Shown here one piece after another: positions 8,411 through 16,508 of a DNA stretch of 64,000 nt. The translations under genes were made by a program, and so were the position numbers. Numbering within the stretch: the stretch's first letter is position 1; every line of letters begins with the position of its first letter. The notes under the pieces are model-generated. The model worked only from the letters and a program-made list of their open reading frames with translations, was not told where the DNA came from and ran no database searches. The DNA is from Actinoplanes xinjiangensis (GTDB lineage: Bacteria > Actinomycetota > Actinomycetes > Mycobacteriales > Micromonosporaceae): positions 186,001-250,000 of the forward strand of contig NZ_QGGR01000015.1 of assembly GCF_003148685.1 (NCBI RefSeq), written 5' to 3'.

Positions 8411-8788
8411 GTGATCGTGTCTGTCGGCATCGACGTCGTTCTGGTGGAACGTTTCGCCCGCGCGCTGGACCGGACCCCGCTGCTCGCGGACCGGCTCTTC
8501 ACCGAAGCCGAGCGGCTGACCAGGTCCGGGAATCCGCGGTCCGCCGAGTCGCTCGCCGCCCGGTTCGCGGCGAAGGAGGCGGTCGCCAAGGCGCTCGGCG
8601 CACCGGTCGGCATGCGGTGGCACGACTGCGAGATCGTCACCGACCCGGACGGCCGCCCGTGGTTGACCGTCTCCGGTACGGTCGCCGCCGCGGCGACCGA
8701 GCGAGGCATCGGCCGATGGCACCTGTCTCTGTCGCACGACGGTGGGATCGCCTCGGCGATGGTGGTCGCCGAAGCGGGAAGCGAGTGA
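8411..8788 (+). CDS. acpS: Holo-[acyl-carrier-protein] synthase
   Basis: Transfers 4'-phosphopantetheine from CoA to the serine of acyl carrier protein, needed for fatty-acid synthesis. 125 residues, a typical AcpS length. The two signature blocks are present: VGIDVVLVERF with the magnesium-binding Asp8, and AARFAAKEAVAKALG with the catalytic Glu-Lys; the C-terminal block WHLSLSHDGGIASAMV also fits. GTG start directly downstream of a leaderless-type -10 box. First gene of the acpS-nnr-alr-tsaE block that is conserved in many bacteria. The end of the gene is followed by a short repeat tract before nnr. Confidence 0.95.
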   Translation: MIVSVGIDVVLVERFARALDRTPLLADRLFTEAERLTRSGNPRSAESLAARFAAKEAVAKALGAPVGMRWHDCEIVTDPDGRPWLTVSGTVAAAATERGIGRWHLSLSHDGGIASAMVVAEAGSE

Positions 8789-8812
8789 CCGACGGGCCGG
8801 GAGACCGGCACC

Positions 8813-8945
8813 CGTCGATCGTCACAGCGGGAAACCGATCGCCACGGCGGTAAGCGGTAGTCGTCGATCGACACGGCGGCGGGCGGCGTCGTCGATTGCC
8901 ACGGCGGCAGGCGGCGCCGTCGATCGGTCGCCGCCCGGCGGGCAG
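8813..8945 (+). repeat. Imperfect ~28-bp tandem repeat between acpS and nnr
   Basis: Five diverged copies of a unit close to CGTCGATCGNCACGGCGG; the CGAT core falls at 8816, 8836, 8865, 8893 and 8921, so the later spacing is 28-29 bases. It fills almost the whole gap between acpS and nnr. No coding potential seen. Confidence 0.75.
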
Positions 8946-8963
8946 CGGACAAGGGGAGGAATC

Positions 8964-10415
8964 ATGCGGCAGGCATGGCGGGTCGGCGAGGTACGGGCGG
9001 CCGAGAAGAACCTGATGGCGACGCTGCCCGAGGGCGCCCTGATGCAGCGGGCGGCCGCCGGTCTGGCCCGGCGCTGCGCCCTGCTGCTGGAGGATGCCGG
9101 TGGGGTCTACGGCGCTCGTGTCCTGCTGCTGGTGGGCAGCGGCGACAACGGTGGCGACACCCTCTACGCCGGTGCCGCACTGGCGAGGCGGGGTGCCCAG
9201 GTCCGGGCGTTGCTGCTGACGCCGGAGCGGGTCCACCTGGCCGGTCTGACCGCGTTGCGCCAGGCGGGCGGATTCACCACCCGTGACCTGCCGCCGCGGG
9301 CCGATCTGGTGCTGGACGGCATAGTCGGGATTGGGGCGAGTGGCGGCCTTCGGCCGGAGGCGGCGGCGATCGTACGCGACCTCGCCGCCCTGCGCGGCCG
9401 GGACGGTGAGCGGGCCGTGGTGGTGGCTGTCGATGTGCCGAGTGGTGTGACCGTGGACACCGGCGACGTGCCGGGTGACGCGGTGACCGCCGACGTCACG
9501 GTGACCTTCGGCTGTCTCAAGCCGGCACACGTGCTCGGTCCGGCCGCGGTGCGCTGCGGTCACGTGGATCTCGTCGACATCGGCCTGGGCCCGGCTCTGA
9601 CCGGCGATCCCGCGGTCCGGGTGCCCGACGCGGCCGACATCGCCGCGTGGTGGCCCCGGCCCGGCGCCACCTCGGACAAGTACACCCGTGGTGTGGTCGG
9701 CCTGGCTACCGGCTCGGCGTCCTACCCGGGTGCCGCCCTGCTCTCCACCGCCGGGGCGCTGGCCGGCCCGTCCGGCATGGTGCGGTACGCGGGCAGCGCG
9801 CACCGCGAGGTCGTCCGTGCCCATCCGTCGGTGGTGGTCGCGAACCGGGTGGCCGACGCCGGCCGGGTGCAGGCCTGGGTCTGTGGCTCCGGTCTCGGCT
9901 CCGGCGCCGAGGCCCGGACCGAGCTGCGCAGCGTGCTGGCGACCGCTCTGCCGGTGCTGCTCGACGCGGACGCGATCAACCTGCTGGTCGGTGGCGAGCA
10001 CGCCGACGACCTGCGCCGGGACGCGCCGCTGGTGCTGACCCCCCACGATGGCGAGTTCAAGCGGCTGGCCGGGGAGGCGCCGGGCTCCGACCGGGCCGCT
10101 GCGGCCGCCCGGCTGGCCGCGTGGACCAACGCCGTGGTGCTCCTGAAGGGTGACCGGACCATCGTCGCCACCCCGTCGGGGGAGATCTGGGCCAATCCCA
10201 CCGGCAGCCCGGCCCTGGCCACGGCCGGCAGCGGGGACGTGCTCGCCGGGTTGCTCGGATCGCTGCTGGCGGCCGGTCTGCCGGCGGTCCGTGCCGCGGT
10301 CGCCGCCGCCTACGTGCACGGGCTGGCGGGCCGCCGGGCCGCGGTGGACGGGCCGGCCACGGCGTCCGACGTGGCGGCCGCCCTGCGCCCCGTGCTCGCC
10401 GATCTCCTGAACTGA
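8964..10415 (+). CDS. nnr: Bifunctional NAD(P)H-hydrate epimerase / ADP-dependent NAD(P)H-hydrate dehydratase
   Basis: Repairs hydrated NADH and NADPH: the N-terminal YjeF-type domain (about 1-210) epimerises NAD(P)HX and the C-terminal ribokinase-fold domain (about 220-480) dehydrates the S form using ADP. 483 residues, normal for the fusion. Seen: VGSGDNGGDTLYA in the epimerase domain, VVAVDVPSGVTVDTG, and in the dehydratase KYTRGVVG, LTPHDGEFKRL, VLLKGDRTIV and the ATASGSGD-like TAGSGDVLAG loop. Start ATG 8964 has GGGGAGGA 5-12 bases upstream. The last codons and stop are repeated in tandem downstream of the gene. Confidence 0.93.
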   Translation: MRQAWRVGEVRAAEKNLMATLPEGALMQRAAAGLARRCALLLEDAGGVYGARVLLLVGSGDNGGDTLYAGAALARRGAQVRALLLTPERVHLAGLTALRQAGGFTTRDLPPRADLVLDGIVGIGASGGLRPEAAAIVRDLAALRGRDGERAVVVAVDVPSGVTVDTGDVPGDAVTADVTVTFGCLKPAHVLGPAAVRCGHVDLVDIGLGPALTGDPAVRVPDAADIAAWWPRPGATSDKYTRGVVGLATGSASYPGAALLSTAGALAGPSGMVRYAGSAHREVVRAHPSVVVANRVADAGRVQAWVCGSGLGSGAEARTELRSVLATALPVLLDADAINLLVGGEHADDLRRDAPLVLTPHDGEFKRLAGEAPGSDRAAAAARLAAWTNAVVLLKGDRTIVATPSGEIWANPTGSPALATAGSGDVLAGLLGSLLAAGLPAVRAAVAAAYVHGLAGRRAAVDGPATASDVAAALRPVLADLLN

Positions 10416-10511
10416 CGGAGGCGCCGGCAGCGAGCGGTTCTCCTGGACTGACGGAGGCACCGGCAGCGAGCGGTTCTCTTGAACTGACGGAGGCAACGGC
10501 AGCGGGCGGTC
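10404..10511 (+). repeat. Three 36-bp tandem copies of the nnr 3' end
   Basis: Units start at 10404, 10440 and 10476; each begins CTCCTGAACTGACGG or a near copy. The first copy carries the real nnr stop codon, and the second and third reproduce the terminal Leu-Asn/Asp-stop codons out in the intergenic space. Confidence 0.85.
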
Positions 10512-10575
10512 GATGCGCCGATCGGGGCCGGGGCTGCGGAGCGGGATGACCGAACGGAATTGTCATACGCCTCAG

Positions 10576-10581
10576 TAGGGT
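10576..10581 (+). promoter_or_regulatory. Probable leaderless -10 box of alr (TAGGGT)
   Basis: TAGGGT then 6 bases then ATG 10588. A GGAGG follows but ends one base before the ATG, too close to act as a Shine-Dalgarno, which favours leaderless start. Confidence 0.5.
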
Positions 10582-10587
10582 GGAGGC

Positions 10588-11709
10588 ATGTGGCAGGCCG
10601 AAGTCCGCGTCGATCTGGACGCCATCCGGGACAACGTCGCGATGCTGCGCGCCCGTACCTCCGCCGAGGTGCTGGTGGCGGTCAAAGCCGACGGCTACGG
10701 CCACGGCCTGGTGCCGGCCGGCCGGGCCGCGCTGGCCGGCGGCGCCGCATGGCTGGGGGTCGCCACTCTCGACGAGGCGCTCGCGCTGCGCCGGGCGGGT
10801 GTCGAGGCGCCGGTTCTGGCCTGGCTGCTCAGTCCGGGCCTGCCGCTGCACGAGGGCGTCGAGGCCGGTATCGACCTGAGCGCCGCGACGACCGGCCTGG
10901 TGGACGAGCTGGTGGCGGCGGCCCGCCGGGCCGGGCGGCCGGCCCGCGTGCATCTCAAGCTGGACACCGGGCTGGCTCGCGGCGGCGCGGGCGTCGCCGA
11001 GTGGCCGGCCCTGCTGGAGGCGGCGGCCAAGGCCCAGGCCGGCGGTGACCTCGAGGCGGTCGGGGTGTGGAGCCACTTCGCCTGTGCCGACGAGCCGGGC
11101 CACGAGTCGATCGATCGTCAGCTGGCCGCCTTCCACGAGGGACTGGCGCTGGCCGCGACCTACGGCATCACCCCGCGCCATCGCCACATCGCCAACTCGG
11201 CGGCCACGCTGACCCGGCCGGACACGCATTTCGACCTGGTCCGGGCCGGCATCGCGGCCTACGGTCTGTCGCCGATCGCGGGGGAGACCTACGGTTTGCG
11301 GCCGGCCATGACGGCGCGCGCCCGGGTGACCCTGGCCAAGCGGGTCCCGGCCGGTCAGGGCGTGTCCTACGGGTTGACCTACACGACGTCGCGGGAGACC
11401 ACCCTGGCCGTGGTGCCGCTGGGTTACGGCGACGGTGTGCCCCGGCATGCGTCGAGCGCCGGCCCGGTGCGGGTGGGCGGCACGACGGCCCGGATCGCCG
11501 GGCGGGTCTGCATGGATCAGATCGTCATCGACGTGGGCGACGAGCCGGTGGTGGCCGGCGACGTGGCGACCCTGTTCGGTCCGGGTGACGACGGCGAGCC
11601 GACCGCCGACGACTGGGCCGCCGCCACCGGCACGATCAACTACGAGATCGTCACCCGGTTCGGCAGCAGCCGCGTGCCACGCCACTACGTCGGGGAGGCG
11701 GCCCGGTGA
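10588..11709 (+). CDS. alr: Alanine racemase
   Basis: PLP enzyme that makes D-alanine for peptidoglycan. 373 residues. PLP lysine is Lys33 in AVKADGYGHG; the second catalytic residue, the Tyr of GQGVSYGLTY, lies in the C-terminal beta domain, followed by CMDQIVIDVGD. RAGIAAYGLSP is the substrate-entry block. ATG 10588 follows a TAGGGT box. It belongs to the conserved alr-tsaE-tsaB-rimI-tsaD neighbourhood. The last 14 codons and stop region are duplicated 59 bases downstream to give the ribosome-binding site and start of the next gene. Confidence 0.96.
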   Translation: MWQAEVRVDLDAIRDNVAMLRARTSAEVLVAVKADGYGHGLVPAGRAALAGGAAWLGVATLDEALALRRAGVEAPVLAWLLSPGLPLHEGVEAGIDLSAATTGLVDELVAAARRAGRPARVHLKLDTGLARGGAGVAEWPALLEAAAKAQAGGDLEAVGVWSHFACADEPGHESIDRQLAAFHEGLALAATYGITPRHRHIANSAATLTRPDTHFDLVRAGIAAYGLSPIAGETYGLRPAMTARARVTLAKRVPAGQGVSYGLTYTTSRETTLAVVPLGYGDGVPRHASSAGPVRVGGTTARIAGRVCMDQIVIDVGDEPVVAGDVATLFGPGDDGEPTADDWAAATGTINYEIVTRFGSSRVPRHYVGEAAR

Positions 11710-11772
11710 AGAACACGGTGACGGCTGACCGCGTGCCGCGTCGCCACGTCAGGGAGGTGGCCCGGTGAAGAA
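11671..11772 (+). repeat. 43-bp direct repeat joining alr and the next gene
   Basis: 11671-11713 (alr C-terminal codons, stop and GAAGAA) and 11730-11772 (ribosome-binding site and start of the hydrolase gene) match at 37 of 43 positions; all six differences are transitions. The duplication supplies the start context AGGGAGGTGGCCCGGTG of the downstream gene. Confidence 0.85.
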
Positions 11773-12835
11773 GCGATCGCGGGTCGCCAAGGGTGCGGGC
11801 ATATTCGGGGCCGCGGTGGGCGTCGCCGCGGCCGGTCTGGCCACCGCCTTCGCGGTGGAGCGGGCGCTGGTGCGGCGCTCGGTCAACGTGCCCGGCGACC
11901 CCTATGTCGAGGAGCCGTTCGGTGACCAGCCGTTCGACCGTGAGCTGACGGTCACCGCCGCGGACGGCACCGACCTGCATGTGGAGATCATCGAGCCGGC
12001 CGGTGCGCCCGATGAGCCGACCATCGTCTTCGTGCACGGGTTCGCGCTGGACATGGGCACCTTCTACTTCCAGCGCAAGGTGCTGGCCGAGCGGGGGACC
12101 CACCGGATGGTCTTCTACGACCAGCCGGGTCACGGTCGGTCCAGCAAACTGAAATCCGGGACGTACGATCTGGCCGCCCTGGGCCGGTCGCTGGCCGCGG
12201 TGCTGACCGAGGCCGTGCCGGAGGGCCGGATCATCCTGGTCGGGCATTCGATGGGCGGCATGACGATCATGGCGTTCGCCGAGCAGTTCCCGGCCTGGTT
12301 CGGCAACCGGGTGACCGGCGTGGTCCTGATCTCCACCTCGGCCGGCCTCTTCGACAAGGCCAAGCTCGGTATCAGCAACATGGTGGCCCGGGTGAGCGCC
12401 CCGTTCTTCCCGCTGTGGGACAAGGCGGCCCAGCTCGGCGGCGGCACCATCGACCGGGCCCGCGTGGTCTCCTCCGACCTGGCGTGGCTGCTGACCCGGC
12501 GGTATGGATTCGGCGAGGCCAAGCCCAGCCCGTCGCTGGTCACGTTCGTGGAGAGCATGAATTCCCGGACGTCGGCGGAGACGCTGACCAAGTATCTGCA
12601 GACGCTCTACACGCACAACCGCTTCCCGGCGCTGTCCGCCCTGCGCGGCGTCCCGGTGCTGGTCGTCGTCGGCGACCGTGACTATCTGACCCCGGTGACG
12701 CATTCCGAGCAGATCATCGAGAACCTGCCCGAGGCCGAGCTGTTGACGATCGAGAACAGCGGTCATGTGGTGATGCTGGAGAAAGCCGACCAGGTCAACG
12801 CCGCGCTGATCCCCTTCCTGGAGAAACTCACGTGA
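11765..12835 (+). CDS. Alpha/beta-fold hydrolase with N-terminal membrane segment
   Basis: 356-residue alpha/beta hydrolase. Residues 1-30 form a basic N-terminus plus an Ala/Gly-rich hydrophobic segment (GAGIFGAAVGVAAAGLATAF) that may anchor or export it. Oxyanion region FVHGFALDMG, nucleophile elbow VGHSMGG, and a C-terminal GDRDYLTP plus NSGHVVMLE, which would supply Asp and His of the triad. A hydrolase gene between alr and tsaE is common in actinomycetes, but its substrate is unknown to me. GTG 11765 with AGGGAGG at 8 bases; stop overlaps the tsaE start (GTGA). Confidence 0.85.
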   Translation: MKKRSRVAKGAGIFGAAVGVAAAGLATAFAVERALVRRSVNVPGDPYVEEPFGDQPFDRELTVTAADGTDLHVEIIEPAGAPDEPTIVFVHGFALDMGTFYFQRKVLAERGTHRMVFYDQPGHGRSSKLKSGTYDLAALGRSLAAVLTEAVPEGRIILVGHSMGGMTIMAFAEQFPAWFGNRVTGVVLISTSAGLFDKAKLGISNMVARVSAPFFPLWDKAAQLGGGTIDRARVVSSDLAWLLTRRYGFGEAKPSPSLVTFVESMNSRTSAETLTKYLQTLYTHNRFPALSALRGVPVLVVVGDRDYLTPVTHSEQIIENLPEAELLTIENSGHVVMLEKADQVNAALIPFLEKLT

Positions 12836-13281
12836 AGTTGAAGACCGTCGAGGACACCCGCGAGTTCGGGCGGCGGCTGGCGGGCGTCCTCCGGCCCGGC
12901 GATCTGGTGCTGCTGACCGGCCCGCTGGGTGCCGGTAAGACGGCCCTGGCCCAGGGCATCGGCGCCGGTCTCGGCGTGCAGGGCCCGATCACCTCCCCGA
13001 CCTTCGTCATCGCCCGGGTGCACCGTGGCCCGGTGCCGCTGGTGCACGCCGACGCGTATCGGCTGGGTGACCGCCCGGACCCGCGCGCCGAGATCGACGA
13101 CCTGGACCTGGACGCCTCCGCCGACGGCGCGGTCACCGTCGTCGAGTGGGGCGTCGGCCTGGTCGAGCAGCTCAACGACGAATACTTACAGGTCCGGCTG
13201 GACCGGCTGGACGACGACACCCGCACCGTCGAACTGCTGCCGCACGGCGGCGACTGGGCACACCGACTGGAGACCATGTGA
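12832..13281 (+). CDS. tsaE: tRNA threonylcarbamoyladenosine ATPase TsaE
   Basis: ATPase that drives the TsaB-TsaD complex making t6A37 in ANN-decoding tRNAs. 149 residues. Walker A is GPLGAGKT (30-37), followed by the family block ITSPTF and HADAYRLG; VVEWGVG is the Walker-B-like end. GTG 12832 overlaps the hydrolase stop by 4 bases, and its own stop overlaps the ung start in the same way, so the three genes are translationally coupled. Confidence 0.95.
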   Translation: MKLKTVEDTREFGRRLAGVLRPGDLVLLTGPLGAGKTALAQGIGAGLGVQGPITSPTFVIARVHRGPVPLVHADAYRLGDRPDPRAEIDDLDLDASADGAVTVVEWGVGLVEQLNDEYLQVRLDRLDDDTRTVELLPHGGDWAHRLETM

Positions 13282-13961
13282 ACCTGATCGAGCATCTGCC
13301 GGCCGAGTGGCGCGCCGAGCTGACCCCCCACCTCGACGCCGCCGCGACCACCGCACTGGGGACGTGGGTGGCCGAGGAGTATGCGACGGAGACGATCTAC
13401 CCGCCGGTGGAGGATCTGTTCGCGGCGTACCGGCTGTGCTCGCCGGCTCAGACCCGGGTGCTGATCCTGGGCCAGGACCCGTACCACGGGCCCGGCCAGG
13501 CGCACGGGCTGAGCTTCAGCGTGCGCGAGGGTGTCCGCCGGCCGCCGTCGTTGAGCAACATCTTCAAGGAGCTCAACGAGGACCTGAACGTGCCGAAGCC
13601 GCCGGGTGGCGACCTGACCGGCTGGGCGAAGCAGGGTGTGCTGCTGCTGAACGCGGTGCTGACGGTCCGGGCGGGCAAGGCCGGGTCGCACGCCAACAAG
13701 GGCTGGGAGGCGTTCACCGACGCCACCATCAAGGCGCTCAACGAGCGTGACGAGCGGATCGTGTTCCTGCTCTGGGGCAGCTATGCGAAGAAGAAGGCGG
13801 TGCTGGTCACCAATCCGGTGCACGCGGTCCTGGAGGCCGGCCACCCGAGCCCGCTGAACCGGGTCGGGTTCCTCGGCAGCCGCCCGTTCAGCGCGGCCAA
13901 CAAGGCCCTGGCGGATGGTGGACGGCCGGTCATCGACTGGGACCCGCGGGCCACCGTCTAG
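13278..13961 (+). CDS. ung: Uracil-DNA glycosylase, family 1
   Basis: Removes uracil from DNA as the first step of base-excision repair. 227 residues. Water-activating loop GQDPYHGPGQAHG with Asp67, later LLWGSYAKKK and the minor-groove/His loop HPSPLN are all intact. I start at GTG 13278, which overlaps the tsaE stop (GTGA). The gene is wedged between tsaE and tsaB, normally neighbours in t6A clusters, and its TAG stop forms the first bases of the TAGGGT box in front of tsaB. Confidence 0.95.
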   Translation: MNLIEHLPAEWRAELTPHLDAAATTALGTWVAEEYATETIYPPVEDLFAAYRLCSPAQTRVLILGQDPYHGPGQAHGLSFSVREGVRRPPSLSNIFKELNEDLNVPKPPGGDLTGWAKQGVLLLNAVLTVRAGKAGSHANKGWEAFTDATIKALNERDERIVFLLWGSYAKKKAVLVTNPVHAVLEAGHPSPLNRVGFLGSRPFSAANKALADGGRPVIDWDPRATV

Positions 13962-13964
13962 GGT
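13959..13964 (+). promoter_or_regulatory. Probable leaderless -10 box of tsaB (TAGGGT), overlapping the ung stop
   Basis: TAGGGT then 6 bases then GTG 13971. The first three bases are the ung stop codon. Confidence 0.5.
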
Positions 13965-13970
13965 TTCGCT

Positions 13971-14720
13971 GTGCTGGTACTGGCTCTGGACACCGCAACC
14001 CCCGCGTCGACGGCGGCGCTCGTCGAGGTGACCCCGGACGGGCTGTCCGGGATCGCCGAGCGCCGCACCGTCGATCCACGCGCGCACGGGGAGAGACTGG
14101 CCCCGGAGATCGCCGCCGTGCTCGCCGACGCCGGGCTGCGACCGCGTGACCTCACCGCGATCGTGGCCGGGCTCGGCCCCGGACCGTTCACCGGCCTGCG
14201 GGTCGGGCTGGCGACCGCGGCGAGCATGGGTCACGCGCTGGGCATCCCGACCTACGGGGTGTGCTCGCTGGACGGCCTGGGCCGGGCGGCGGGTCCGGGA
14301 CGGGTGCTGATCGCGACGGACGCCCGGCGCCGTGAGGTGTATTTCGCGACGTATGCCGACGGCGAGCGGACGTCCGGCCCCGAGGTGGCGAAACCGGCGG
14401 ACGTGGCCGGTCTGCTGCACGGCGCGGTGGGCTCGGCCCTGCCCGCGGGCCTGCTGCCCGGGACGGCGGACGAGTCGGTCGAGGCGGAGGCCACGGTTGC
14501 CGGCCTGGTGGACCGGGCGGCGGGCGAGGGTGCACTGAAATACGGGGACCTGTTCGGCGTACCCGTCGAGGAACATCTGCTCTATCCGCCGGGTGCCGCG
14601 CTGGTCGCGCTCGCCGCCGACCGCATCCGCGGGGCCGCGCCGAGCGAGATCCTCACCCCGCTCTACCTGCGGCGGCCGGACGCGGTCGAGCCGTCGGCCC
14701 GTAAGCCGGTGCTGACCTGA
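13971..14720 (+). CDS. tsaB: tRNA threonylcarbamoyladenosine synthesis protein TsaB
   Basis: Dimerisation partner of TsaD in t6A synthesis. 249 residues. ASKHA-fold N-terminus VLALDTATPASTAAL, then GLGPGPFTGLRVGLATA, the family signature, and a GVCSLDGL segment. It lacks the metal-binding histidines of TsaD, as expected. GTG start fits a leaderless transcript. The stop overlaps the rimI ATG in TGATG, so rimI and tsaD follow by coupling. Confidence 0.93.
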   Translation: MLVLALDTATPASTAALVEVTPDGLSGIAERRTVDPRAHGERLAPEIAAVLADAGLRPRDLTAIVAGLGPGPFTGLRVGLATAASMGHALGIPTYGVCSLDGLGRAAGPGRVLIATDARRREVYFATYADGERTSGPEVAKPADVAGLLHGAVGSALPAGLLPGTADESVEAEATVAGLVDRAAGEGALKYGDLFGVPVEEHLLYPPGAALVALAADRIRGAAPSEILTPLYLRRPDAVEPSARKPVLT

Positions 14721-15157
14721 TGGAGATCGAGCGGTTCCGCTGGTGGCACATCGACGAGGTGCTGCCGATCGAGGAGGACCTCTTCGGCCCGGAGAAGTGG
14801 TCCGCCGCGATGTTCTGGAACGAGTTGGCCACCCGCCAGTTCTATCTGGTGGCGACGCACGAGGACCGGGTCGCCGGCTACGCCGGACTGTCCGTGGTGG
14901 ACGAGCACGAGTCCTGGGTGCAGAACATCGCGGTCCGGCGGGACGCCCAGCGGCACGGCCTCGGCCGGCGGCTGCTGGAGGCGCTGCTCGCCGAGGCGGC
15001 CCGCCGTGGCACCCGCAAGACCCTGCTCGAGGTGGCCGTCGACAACGCCTCGGCGCAACGGCTGTATGCGAGCTACGACTTCGAGCCGGTCGGCATCCGG
15101 CGCGGCTACTACCAACCCAGCAACACGGACGCCCTGGTGATGATGCGCGATGCGTGA
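14720..15157 (+). CDS. rimI: Ribosomal-protein-alanine N-acetyltransferase RimI
   Basis: GNAT acetyltransferase that modifies the N-terminal alanine of ribosomal protein S18 in enterobacteria; in actinomycetes the gene is nearly always set between tsaB and tsaD. 145 residues. Acetyl-CoA loop is RRDAQRHGLGRRLL; downstream LLEVAVDNASAQRLYASYDFEPVGIRRGYY is the standard RimI end. ATG 14720 overlaps tsaB's stop and the stop overlaps the tsaD start by 8 bases. Confidence 0.92.
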   Translation: MEIERFRWWHIDEVLPIEEDLFGPEKWSAAMFWNELATRQFYLVATHEDRVAGYAGLSVVDEHESWVQNIAVRRDAQRHGLGRRLLEALLAEAARRGTRKTLLEVAVDNASAQRLYASYDFEPVGIRRGYYQPSNTDALVMMRDA

Positions 15158-16202
15158 CGAACCCCTGGTCCTCGGGATCGAGACCTCCTGCGACGAGACC
15201 GGTGTCGGCATCGTGCGCGGCCACACCCTGCTCGCCGACGCGCTGGCATCCAGTGTGGACCAGCACGCCCGGTTCGGTGGGGTGGTGCCCGAGGTGGCCA
15301 GCCGCGCGCACCTGGAGGCGCTGGTCCCGACGATGCAGCGGGCCCTGGACGAGGCGGGGGTGACCCTGGCCGACGTCGATGCGATCGCGGTGACCAGCGG
15401 CCCCGGCCTGGCCGGCGCGCTGCTGGTCGGTGTGGCCGCGGCGAAGGGTTATGCGCTCGCCGCCGAGAAGCCGATCTACGGCGTCAACCACCTGGCCGCG
15501 CACGTGGCGGTGGACACGCTGGAGCACGGGCCGCTGCCCGAGCCGGCGGTGGCGATGCTGGTCTCCGGCGGCCACTCGTCGTTGCTGCTCGTCGACGACC
15601 TGACCGCCGGGGTGACCCCGCTCGGCGCGACCATCGACGACGCGGCCGGTGAGGCGTTCGACAAGGTGGCCCGGCTGCTCGGGCTGGGCTTCCCGGGCGG
15701 GCCGATCATCGACCGCTCGGCCCGCGACGGCGATGCCGCCTCGATCCACTTCCCACGGGGCCTGACCGCGCCGAAAGACATGGTGGCGCACCGGTTCGAC
15801 TTCTCCTTCTCGGGGCTGAAGACGGCGGTGGCACGCTGGGTGGAGGCGCGGGAGCGGGCCGGTGAGCCGGTGCCGGTGGCCGACGTGTCGGCGAGTTTCC
15901 AGGAGGCGGTCTGTGACGTGCTGACCGCGAAGGCGATCGACGCGTGCCGGTCCACCGGGGTGCGGACCCTGGTGATCGGGGGCGGGGTGGCGGCGAACTC
16001 GCGTTTGCGGGTGCTCGCCGAGGAGCGCGCCGCCCGGCACGGGATCGCGGTGCGGGTGCCCCGGCCGGGTCTCTGCACCGACAACGGCGCCATGGTGGCC
16101 GCGCTCGGCTCGCACCTGGTGAAAGCCGGCATCGCGCCGAGCCGTCTCGATCTGCCCGCTGATTCGGCGATGGGTTTGACCGAGGTCAGTGTGCCGGGGT
16201 AG
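15150..16202 (+). CDS. tsaD: tRNA threonylcarbamoyltransferase TsaD
   Basis: Catalytic subunit that puts the threonylcarbamoyl group on A37 of tRNA. 350 residues. LGIETSCDETGVGIV opens the ASKHA fold; metal-binding His114 and His118 are in NHLAAHVA; LVSGGHSSLLL and the C-terminal CTDNGAMVA loop with the metal Asp are present. Last gene of the coupled tsaB-rimI-tsaD run. In many actinomycetes groES comes next; here a small ORF and an ABC exporter intervene. Confidence 0.96.
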   Translation: MRDEPLVLGIETSCDETGVGIVRGHTLLADALASSVDQHARFGGVVPEVASRAHLEALVPTMQRALDEAGVTLADVDAIAVTSGPGLAGALLVGVAAAKGYALAAEKPIYGVNHLAAHVAVDTLEHGPLPEPAVAMLVSGGHSSLLLVDDLTAGVTPLGATIDDAAGEAFDKVARLLGLGFPGGPIIDRSARDGDAASIHFPRGLTAPKDMVAHRFDFSFSGLKTAVARWVEARERAGEPVPVADVSASFQEAVCDVLTAKAIDACRSTGVRTLVIGGGVAANSRLRVLAEERAARHGIAVRVPRPGLCTDNGAMVAALGSHLVKAGIAPSRLDLPADSAMGLTEVSVPG

Positions 16203-16211
16203 GAAGCGTTC

Positions 16212-16466
16212 ATGATCGCGCGGATGTGGGAGGTGCGGGCCTCGCGTAGTGGCTTCGACGAGCTGCTGGCCTGGGTCTGCGACACGGCGGTGCCTGCACT
16301 GGAGGTACTGCCACAACATGTGTCGAGTGACGTCTATTCGTCCACCGATCAACGCATCGTCGTCATCACCAAATGGCGCAACTCCCCGGAGAACCTGCGG
16401 ACCCCGCCGGAGAACCTGGTGGCACGCGCTCCGCACGTCTGGGATTTCAACCCCGTCGATCGCTGA
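16212..16466 (+). CDS. Small dimeric alpha-beta-barrel protein (antibiotic monooxygenase-like)
   Basis: 84 residues. The pattern MWEVRASRSGFDELLAWV, then RIVVITKWRNSPENL, matches ABM/EthD-type ferredoxin-like barrels: a strand, a long helix, and a strand ending in a W/R pair. No catalytic residues can be assigned from this alone, so the function is open. AGGAAG 5 bases before ATG 16212, immediately after the tsaD stop, suggests expression with the tsa genes. Confidence 0.6.
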   Translation: MIARMWEVRASRSGFDELLAWVCDTAVPALEVLPQHVSSDVYSSTDQRIVVITKWRNSPENLRTPPENLVARAPHVWDFNPVDR

Positions 16467-16508
16467 CCGGTCGCAGTCGGCGCACCCCGGCTTTACCGTC
16501 GGGGCCTG

